Positions 16,097 to 21,261 of a stretch of DNA of 21,261 nucleotides are shown piece after piece. The notes under the pieces are model-generated. The model ran no database searches. It saw nothing but the letters and a program-made list of their open reading frames with translations, and was not told the DNA's origin. Location: NCBI GenBank assembly GCA_036525795.1, contig DATCZS010000146.1, forward strand, positions 1 through 21,261. Direction: 5' to 3'. A program made the position numbers and the translations under genes. This stretch comes from DATCZS01 sp036525795 (GTDB lineage: Bacteria; Actinomycetota; Acidimicrobiia; Spongiisociales; ZC4RG35). Each line of letters begins with the position of its first letter. The stretch's first letter is position 1.

Positions 16097-19000
16097 ATGC
16101 CGTTCACCTGTGGCGAGTGCGGGGCCGAAGCCCCCGACGGTTCGAAGTTCTGTCCCGAGTGCGGAACCCGAATGGTCGCCACCTGCAGCGGATGCGGCCA
16201 GGCCAATCCACCAGGGCACAAGTTCTGTGCAGAGTGCGGGACGTCGCTCGGGACGTCGCCGACACCTCTCCCACCTCCGGTGAAGGAGGTGTCGACTGAG
16301 CAGCGGCGGACCGTCACGGTGCTCTTCGCCGACCTCGCCGGGTTCACGTCTCACACCGAGCGTTCCGACCCAGAGGACGTGAGGGAACGGCTCACGACCT
16401 ATCACGGCCGAGTGCGTCAGGACGTCGAACGCTTCGGCGGCCGCATCGAAAAGCTCATGGGCGACGGAGTGTTCGCCGTGTTTGGGGCCCCCGTCGCCCA
16501 CGAAGACGATCCGGAGCGGGCGGTGCGGGCGGCGCTCAGGATCCAGGAGTCGGTGGAAGACCTCAACGCAACGGATGCCGCACTGGCACTTTCGGTGCGG
16601 GCGTCGGTCACAACCGGCGAGGCCATCGTCCAGCTGGAGGACACCATCGACCGGGAGGGGATCATCGGCGACGTCGTCAACACCGCCTCCCGGCTGGAGG
16701 CGGTGGCCGCACCCGGCGAGGTCGTGGTCGACGAGCGAACCTACCTTGCGTGCCGGTCGACGCTCGACTTCGATCCGCTCGACCCGGTCATTCTCAAGGG
16801 CAAGGCTGAGCCCGTTCCGATCTGGCGGGCGAAAGCCGCCCGCAGCCGATTCGGAGTGGCGGTCGAGGAGGAGCCGTCGACGCCGTTCGTGGGCAGAGCG
16901 GAGGAGCTGAGCCTGTTGGTCGACGCCTTCGAACGGGCGGTCGCCCGCCGCTCCCCCCAGCTCGTCACCGTGGCGGGCGAACCCGGGGTGGGCAAGAGCC
17001 GTCTGATCCGGGAGTTCCGCCGGGCGGTCGACGACCGTTCCGACCTCGTGTGGTGGCGCCAGGGCCGGTGCTTGCCATACGGCGAGGGCGTGACCTTCTG
17101 GGCGATCGGGGAGATCGTCAAGGCTCAGGCAGGCATCCTCGAGTCGGAGCCACCCGAGGCGGCTGCATCCAAGCTGCGGCAGGCGGTCGAAAGCCTGGTC
17201 GACGACGCCGCCGAGGCCGAGTGGGTTCGGATGCGACTCGGTCCGCTGGCGGGCACCGGAGGGACCGAGAACGTTCCCCGCACCGAGCTCTTCGCCGCCT
17301 GGTTGCGGTTCTTCGAAGCCCTGGCCGGGCGAAACCCGCTGGTGCTGGTGATCGAGGACCTCCACTGGGCAGACGACGCCGTCGCCGACTTCCTCGAGCA
17401 CCTCCTCGACTGGGCCCACGACGCCCCCGTCCTGCTGGTGACCACCGCCCGTCCGGAGCTGTTCTCGTCCCGTCCCCAGTGGGGAGGAGGCAAGCGCGAC
17501 GCGGCCACCATCGCGCTGTCGCCCCTCGACGACGACGACACGAAGGCGCTGATGGCAGCCCTCAGCGGCCGGGTGGTGATGCCGGCCGAGGCCCAACAGG
17601 CGCTCTTGGCGCACGCCGGGGGCAACCCCCTGTATGTCACCGAGTATGTGGCACTGGCCGGAGAGCGGGGTTGGTTCGAGCAGTTGGGACGAGGCGAGCC
17701 CCTGCCGCTTCCCGACTCGATCCAGGCGATCATCGCCGCCCGCCTCGATCTCCTCGATCCACACGACGCCGCCGTCCTGCAGATTGCCTCGGTGGTTGGC
17801 AAGGTCTTCTGGACGGGAGCTCTTTCGTTCGCCGGGTCGCCCACCGACCTCCCCCAGAGCCTGCGCCGGCTGGTTCAGCGCGAGCTCATACGACCGGTGC
17901 GCCGCTCCTCGATGCAGGGACAGGACGAGTACACCTTCGCCCACGTCCTGATCCGCGACGTCGCCTACGGCCGACTCACTCGCGACGAGCGGGCCCGGCT
18001 CCACGAGGCGGCTGCCCGCTGGCTGGAGGCCGTGAGCGGCGATCGGGTCGCAGACGTCGCCGAGCTGGTCGCCCACCACCTGGTCACCGCCCACGAGCTT
18101 CGCCCTACCGACGATCCGGAGAGGAAGCGCCGCACCTACCGCTTCCTCATGCAGGCAGCCGAGCGGGCCAAGACGCTCGACGCGGCACGAGGATTCGAGT
18201 TCTACCGGCAGGCGGTCGCCATGTCTTCGAGCGACGCCGAACGGGGGCGGGCGCTCCTCGAACAGGGGATCCTCGAGTTCGAGTCGATCGACGAGTCTGA
18301 CACCCTCTACCGGGCGGCGATGGATGCCTTTGCCGCCGCAGACGACCGGGAGGGGGAGGCCGAGGCACTCTCCGCCCTCGCGTCGAACGAGTGGTATCGG
18401 GGCAACTCCACCCGGGCGGACGAATACGCCGAGAGGGCCCGCCGCCTGGTCGAAGGACTCCCGCCGAGCGTGGCGGTAGCCCAAGTGCTGAACTCGGTGG
18501 CCTCCCAGCTCCAGTTGCGGGGGCGGGAAGAAGAGGCGCTCGACCTGGTGGACCACACGCTGGCCATCGCCCAGTCGATCGGCGATACCGCCGCCTACAG
18601 CAAGGCCCTCGTGACACGCGGGAGTGCCCTCACCCAGATCGGAGAGTTCTCGGGAATCGACCAGGTAGAGGAGGCGCTCCGCATTCAGCTCGACCGCAAC
18701 GACACGCCCCGAGCAATGTCCGCCTACAACAACGTGGCCACCTTCTACGTCCACACTGGCGAGCTCGGGCGGGCGAAGACCCTGATCGACCAGGCGATCG
18801 CCTATGGCAAGCAGCGGGGACTGCCGGCCCACGTGGACTGGTCGGAGATGACCAAGTGCGAGGCACTCTTCCCGCTCGGCGAGTGGGACGATGTCATCGA
18901 AATCACCCAGCGGCTGATCAAGACCGACGCCGCCCGAGGGGGAAGCCAGGTCGGCGCGTTCGCCATGAGCTGGGAAGCGATGGTGAGGTTCCACCGGGGA

Positions 19001-19582
19001 GAGGGCAGCGAACCGCGGCGGCTGTGGACCGAGTTCCTGGCCTCAGCCCGGGAGACCCAGGATCCGCAGGCCATGTTCCCGGCGCTGGCTGGCGGAATAT
19101 GGATCGAAGAGACAGCCGGCGACCCGTCCGCCGCCCTGGATCTCGCCGCCGAGTTCCTCGGAATGGCCGCCGATCACCCGGTATTCCTGGGCGGGTATCT
19201 GCCCGCTTCCGCCCCGAGCATGGTGCGCCTCGGATTGGCCGAAGAGCTCGATGGCCTGCACAGGGCGGCGATCGGGGGCAGTCCTTGGCTCGACGCCCAC
19301 CTCGGCGCGGTGGCCGCGCTGTTCGACGAGGCAGACGGCGAGTACGCGGCCGCCCTCGACCGGTATCGGCAGGTGTGGGAGGTGGGTGACCGTCTGGAAC
19401 AGCGTTTCTGGACCACCGTGGCCCGGCTCGACGGGGCACGCTGCGCTCTCATGCTCGGCATAGACACCGAGGCAGAGGAGCTGCTGGCGACCGCCGAGAG
19501 AACGGCGACGGCGATGGGAGCACGGCGGCTCCTCGACGACATCGCCGCCCTCCGCAACGAAGACGAGGCTCTCAGGGCCTAG
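16097..19582 (+). CDS. Zinc-ribbon, class III cyclase, AAA ATPase and TPR regulator
   Basis: A 1161-residue cytoplasmic multidomain protein. Two zinc ribbons lie at residues 5-47 (CGEC, CPEC, CSGC, CAEC). A class III cyclase (about 68-245) has metal Asp79 (FADLAGFT) and Asp123 (LMGDG), purine-selecting Lys119, Asn195 and Arg199 (NTASR), and Lys234 (LKGK). The position seven before Asn195, usually Asp or Thr, is Gly188. An AAA_16/STAND-type ATPase follows, with Walker A GEPGVGKS (294-301) and Walker B LVIEDLHWAD (Glu420, Asp421). A long helical TPR-like C-terminus follows from about residue 660. This architecture is common in actinobacteria and suggests ATP-gated signalling with cyclic nucleotide output. 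Longer in-frame starts upstream have no family similarity. No stop or frameshift interrupts it. Confidence 0.9.
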   Translation: MPFTCGECGAEAPDGSKFCPECGTRMVATCSGCGQANPPGHKFCAECGTSLGTSPTPLPPPVKEVSTEQRRTVTVLFADLAGFTSHTERSDPEDVRERLTTYHGRVRQDVERFGGRIEKLMGDGVFAVFGAPVAHEDDPERAVRAALRIQESVEDLNATDAALALSVRASVTTGEAIVQLEDTIDREGIIGDVVNTASRLEAVAAPGEVVVDERTYLACRSTLDFDPLDPVILKGKAEPVPIWRAKAARSRFGVAVEEEPSTPFVGRAEELSLLVDAFERAVARRSPQLVTVAGEPGVGKSRLIREFRRAVDDRSDLVWWRQGRCLPYGEGVTFWAIGEIVKAQAGILESEPPEAAASKLRQAVESLVDDAAEAEWVRMRLGPLAGTGGTENVPRTELFAAWLRFFEALAGRNPLVLVIEDLHWADDAVADFLEHLLDWAHDAPVLLVTTARPELFSSRPQWGGGKRDAATIALSPLDDDDTKALMAALSGRVVMPAEAQQALLAHAGGNPLYVTEYVALAGERGWFEQLGRGEPLPLPDSIQAIIAARLDLLDPHDAAVLQIASVVGKVFWTGALSFAGSPTDLPQSLRRLVQRELIRPVRRSSMQGQDEYTFAHVLIRDVAYGRLTRDERARLHEAAARWLEAVSGDRVADVAELVAHHLVTAHELRPTDDPERKRRTYRFLMQAAERAKTLDAARGFEFYRQAVAMSSSDAERGRALLEQGILEFESIDESDTLYRAAMDAFAAADDREGEAEALSALASNEWYRGNSTRADEYAERARRLVEGLPPSVAVAQVLNSVASQLQLRGREEEALDLVDHTLAIAQSIGDTAAYSKALVTRGSALTQIGEFSGIDQVEEALRIQLDRNDTPRAMSAYNNVATFYVHTGELGRAKTLIDQAIAYGKQRGLPAHVDWSEMTKCEALFPLGEWDDVIEITQRLIKTDAARGGSQVGAFAMSWEAMVRFHRGEGSEPRRLWTEFLASARETQDPQAMFPALAGGIWIEETAGDPSAALDLAAEFLGMAADHPVFLGGYLPASAPSMVRLGLAEELDGLHRAAIGGSPWLDAHLGAVAALFDEADGEYAAALDRYRQVWEVGDRLEQRFWTTVARLDGARCALMLGIDTEAEELLATAERTATAMGARRLLDDIAALRNEDEALRA

Positions 19583-19756
19583 CCGTACCCTGAGACGAAT
19601 GGCGTCGGCCGAGACTCGAACCGACAGAACCGCCTCGGGCAGTCTTGTGGCACAACCGCCATCGCTCACCCTCCGCCAGGCGTTGCCGAACCGGGTCCCG
19701 GGAACCGGAGGCCCTGGCCGCGACGTCTCACCACCGTGAGACAAAGGAAAGGACTC
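19583..19756. promoter_or_regulatory. Intergenic region before the small lipoprotein, with two dyads
   Basis: An imperfect palindrome centred on CCCGGG (19691-19708, one mismatched pair) is followed by a perfect 7-bp dyad at 19725-19742 and an AAAGGAAAGGA Shine-Dalgarno (19743-19753). No gene is supported and no T-tract terminator follows the large cyclase gene. Confidence 0.35.
19725..19742 (+). promoter_or_regulatory. Perfect dyad GTCTCAC-N4-GTGAGAC abutting the Shine-Dalgarno
   Basis: GTCTCAC (19725-19731) and GTGAGAC (19736-19742) are exact inverted repeats around CACC. The right arm ends directly before AAAGGAAAGGA. As RNA it is a 7-bp hairpin next to the ribosome-binding site; as DNA it has the size of a dimeric repressor operator. 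Which role applies cannot be decided from sequence. Confidence 0.45.
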
Positions 19757-20242
19757 ATGAAACGTCTGTCCGCACTCCTCGCCGCGACTGCCCTCCTCCT
19801 GGCCGCATGCAGCGGAGCGTCAACCGGCGAGACTCCATCATCCGATGTGGAGCCTGCTCCTACCACGACTACTCCCGAAACCGGAGGCGAGACCCCGCTT
19901 GCCGGCGATCAGGGCGGGACGATGATCGCGGGCATGGGCCCGGGGATCAGCGTCGCAGACCTGCTTTCGGCCACCGGCGACGGACCATTCCTCGTGAACG
20001 GCTACGTGTTCGTCAGCACCGACGGGAGCGCCATCATCTCCGATGCCATCGCCGAGTCGTATCCTCCCCAGCCCGCCGGGGCGCAGGTCCGGATCGACGG
20101 CGTCGACCTGATGCAACTGCCCCTGGTCGAAGGACCCGCAGACAGCGAGATCACCACAGCCTCGTGGACTGATCAGCCCATCCAGCTGCTCGGTGACCTG
20201 GTCGACGGCGTCTTCGTCGGGAGCTCTCTCGCTTCGAGCTGA
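19757..20242 (+). CDS. Small lipoprotein of unknown function
   Basis: A 161-residue lipoprotein. The signal MKRLSALLAATALLLAAC contains a good lipobox LAAC (Cys18), followed by a Ser/Thr/Pro linker to about residue 55. A compact globular domain (about 60-150) follows, with strands such as PFLVNGYVFVSTDGSAII and GAQVRIDGVDLMQLPLV, which could be a small beta-barrel or OB-like fold. I do not recognise the family. ATG 19757 is supported by AAAGGAAAGGA; an in-frame GTG at 19736 lies inside the dyad and is rejected. The gene is monocistronic, ending before a strong intrinsic terminator. Confidence 0.75.
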   Translation: MKRLSALLAATALLLAACSGASTGETPSSDVEPAPTTTTPETGGETPLAGDQGGTMIAGMGPGISVADLLSATGDGPFLVNGYVFVSTDGSAIISDAIAESYPPQPAGAQVRIDGVDLMQLPLVEGPADSEITTASWTDQPIQLLGDLVDGVFVGSSLASS

Positions 20243-20283
20243 GAACTCCGCCGCTCGTCTGCTGGCGGATGCCAACCCGCATT

Positions 20284-20314
20284 GAGGCCCCCACCGTGGT
20301 GGGGGCCTCGTTTT
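20284..20314 (+). terminator. Intrinsic terminator after the lipoprotein gene
   Basis: GAGGCCCCCAC (20284-20294) pairs perfectly with GTGGGGGCCTC (20299-20309) around a four-base loop, and GTTTT follows. Eleven GC-rich pairs plus a T-run make this a canonical rho-independent terminator, about 40 bp after the stop codon. Confidence 0.9.
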
Positions 20315-20403
20315 GCTGAAAGGGATCCACCATCTCGACCTGATCGGCGGCTCCCACCGTCTGCCGGGCGCCTCACGGCAAGTTCAAGACGGGGTGTCGG
20401 CCG

Positions 20404-20415
20404 CCGATATATCGG
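20404..20415 (+). promoter_or_regulatory. Palindrome CCGATATATCGG overlapping a possible -10 element
   Basis: A perfect 12-bp palindrome lies five bases before ATG 20421. Its centre contains TATATC (20408-20413), which could act as a -10 seven bases before the ATG, making the transcript leaderless. A regulator binding here would block initiation directly. No Shine-Dalgarno is present. AT-rich sequence is rare in this window, so the site stands out. Confidence 0.35.
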
Positions 20416-20420
20416 GCGGC

Positions 20421-20888
20421 ATGTTCCCGCAACCGCCGCTCCTGGCCAGTGTTCACGACGCAGGATTCCTGCGGGGGTTCTTTGATCTCCCGTTCCATCC
20501 TGCGGTCGTGCATTTCCCCATCGCCTTGCTGACGATCGCCTGGGTGTTGATCTACGTTCGACACTGGCGTGCACGGGCCGATCTCGAACCATTCATCGGC
20601 GCCAGTCTCGGGGTCGGCGTCGCCTCACTGCCCGTCACGGTGCTCACCGGGCTGCGCGACGCTCGCTGGATGGAACTGGTCGTCGATTGGGAATGGGACG
20701 ATCCGCTGACGTGGCACGTCCTGTTCGCCCTGGGCGCCACAGTGGTGTTCTCGGCGCACTTCGTGTACCGCCGCAGCTCGCGATCGTCGGGAACCCTATC
20801 GGCCCGGCGCGACGTCGTGCTGGCCTCGAGCGGCTTCTGGCTCCTGCTGATGGCCGGATTCATTGCAGCGGAGGTGGTTCACGCATGA
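20421..20888 (+). CDS. DUF2231-family membrane protein
   Basis: A 155-residue integral membrane protein with about four helices. It has the DUF2231 hallmark FHPAVVHFPIALL (25-37; His26 and His31), TGLRDARWMELV after helix 2, and WHVLFALGATVVFSAHFVY for helix 3. Helix 4 ends in FIAAEVVHA. The paired histidines at a helix start resemble cytochrome-b-like or quinone-linked membrane proteins, but the family has no agreed function. ATG 20421 is chosen because the in-frame extension to 20313 would begin inside the upstream terminator. The stop overlaps the following cupredoxin start as ATGA, so the two proteins are likely made together. Confidence 0.72.
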   Translation: MFPQPPLLASVHDAGFLRGFFDLPFHPAVVHFPIALLTIAWVLIYVRHWRARADLEPFIGASLGVGVASLPVTVLTGLRDARWMELVVDWEWDDPLTWHVLFALGATVVFSAHFVYRRSSRSSGTLSARRDVVLASSGFWLLLMAGFIAAEVVHA

Positions 20889-21261
20889 CGCGCCTCGCCG
20901 CAGCCGCAACTGCGACGCTGATCGCTTCGGTGACGCTCGCACTGTCCGCCGGTGCCGCTTCGGTGATCGAAGTCAGCTCCGGCAACTTCTACTTCGAGGA
21001 TGGTTCCGTGGGCGACGGCCAGATCACGATGGACGCCGGGGACCAGCTTCAAGTGAGGATCGTGGAGGGGACCCAGCACACGGTCGACATCTCCGAGTTC
21101 GGCATCTCGTCGAGCAAGCTCGCCACCGGTGACGTGTTCGTCACCCCGCCCCTCACCACTCCGGGCACCTACACCCTGTTCTGCCGGACCCATCTCAACC
21201 GTGGCCACAGGACCACGCTTGTCGTCCAGGGCGACACCCCCACGACGACGGCAACCACTAC
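20885..21261 (+). CDS. Secreted cupredoxin-like copper protein, cut by right edge
   Basis: At least 125 residues, running off the window. A signal peptide (MTRLAAAATATLIASVTLAL, then SAGAAS with a likely AGA-type cleavage site) precedes a plastocyanin-like domain: SSGNFYFEDGSV, ITMDAGDQLQVRIVEG, TQHTVDI (first copper His), TPGTYTLFCRTH (Cys and second His) and TTLVVQG. In blue copper proteins an axial Met normally follows the second His closely; here the sequence is LNRGHRTT, with no Met and a His instead. A Thr-rich tail (TPTTTATT) begins at the edge, suggesting a linker to an anchor. ATG 20885 overlaps the DUF2231 stop by 4 bp. Probably an extracytoplasmic electron-transfer or copper-binding partner of that membrane protein (inference). 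Confidence 0.75.
   Translation, partial: MTRLAAAATATLIASVTLALSAGAASVIEVSSGNFYFEDGSVGDGQITMDAGDQLQVRIVEGTQHTVDISEFGISSSKLATGDVFVTPPLTTPGTYTLFCRTHLNRGHRTTLVVQGDTPTTTATT

Noticed and set aside
16058..18994. A 978-codon open frame on the minus strand opposite the large cyclase gene
   Set aside because: It is antisense to a gene with clear zinc-ribbon, cyclase and ATPase motifs. Its translation shows no domain and has the skewed composition expected from GC-rich third positions; stops are simply rare in that frame.
19583..19724. Possible tRNA-like or non-coding RNA sequence
   Set aside because: No cloverleaf with a TTCGAAT-type arm or acceptor pairing could be built; only local palindromes are present.

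Overview
The window reads as chromosomal DNA of a high-GC actinobacterium. Support comes from strongly GC-biased codon use, frequent GTG starts, a double-zinc-ribbon cyclase/ATPase/TPR regulator, an ECF sigma factor with a zinc-finger anti-sigma factor, PASTA and GerMN lipoprotein domains, and several genes whose -10-like hexamer sits 6-7 nt before the start codon (apparent leaderless mRNAs). An Acidimicrobiia-type lineage is my best guess, by inference only. I saw no rRNA, tRNA, IS element, prophage or CRISPR array.

Region 1 (1-4541) is a compact sugar/sugar-acid catabolic locus. A PfkB-type 2-keto-3-deoxygluconate (KDG) kinase, cut by the left edge, is divergent from a tightly overlapping operon: an extended SDR dehydrogenase, a mannonate-dehydratase-like enolase-superfamily dehydratase, KDPG aldolase and a beta-propeller lactonase. 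Together these could supply every step from an aldose (or uronate) through lactone, sugar acid, KDG and KDPG to pyruvate plus glyceraldehyde 3-phosphate. The starting sugar is unknown.

Region 2 (4735-8406) holds a PASTA-GerMN lipoprotein and a short UvrA-like tandem ABC ATPase that lacks the UvrB-binding segment, followed by a strong hairpin. Region 3 (8471-10732) is a three-gene cluster: a TRAP-type solute-binding protein without a signal peptide, a GlcG/HbpS-like protein and a metallo-beta-lactamase-fold hydrolase. Region 4 (10886-12994) has a two-helix mini membrane protein with an excellent Shine-Dalgarno, a NadR/Ttd14-like P-loop protein, and a NahE/PhdJ-like hydratase-aldolase.

Region 5 (12963-19582) is regulatory. 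A SnoaL-like/class III cyclase fusion, a possible 49-residue ORF, and an anti-sigma/ECF sigma pair lie on the minus strand. A 1161-residue zinc-ribbon/class III cyclase/AAA ATPase/TPR protein diverges on the plus strand. Two likely cAMP (or cGMP) producing enzymes therefore bracket a sigma/anti-sigma module. Region 6 (19725-21261) has an unrecognised lipoprotein with a dyad abutting its Shine-Dalgarno, a canonical intrinsic terminator, and a DUF2231 membrane protein overlapping a secreted cupredoxin that runs off the right edge.

No single gene here is an unmistakable new system. The best leads are the complete sugar-oxidation pathway with an unassigned substrate, the signal-less TRAP-binding-protein/GlcG/MBL cluster, the paired cyclases around the sigma module, and the DUF2231-cupredoxin pair with an unusual copper site.
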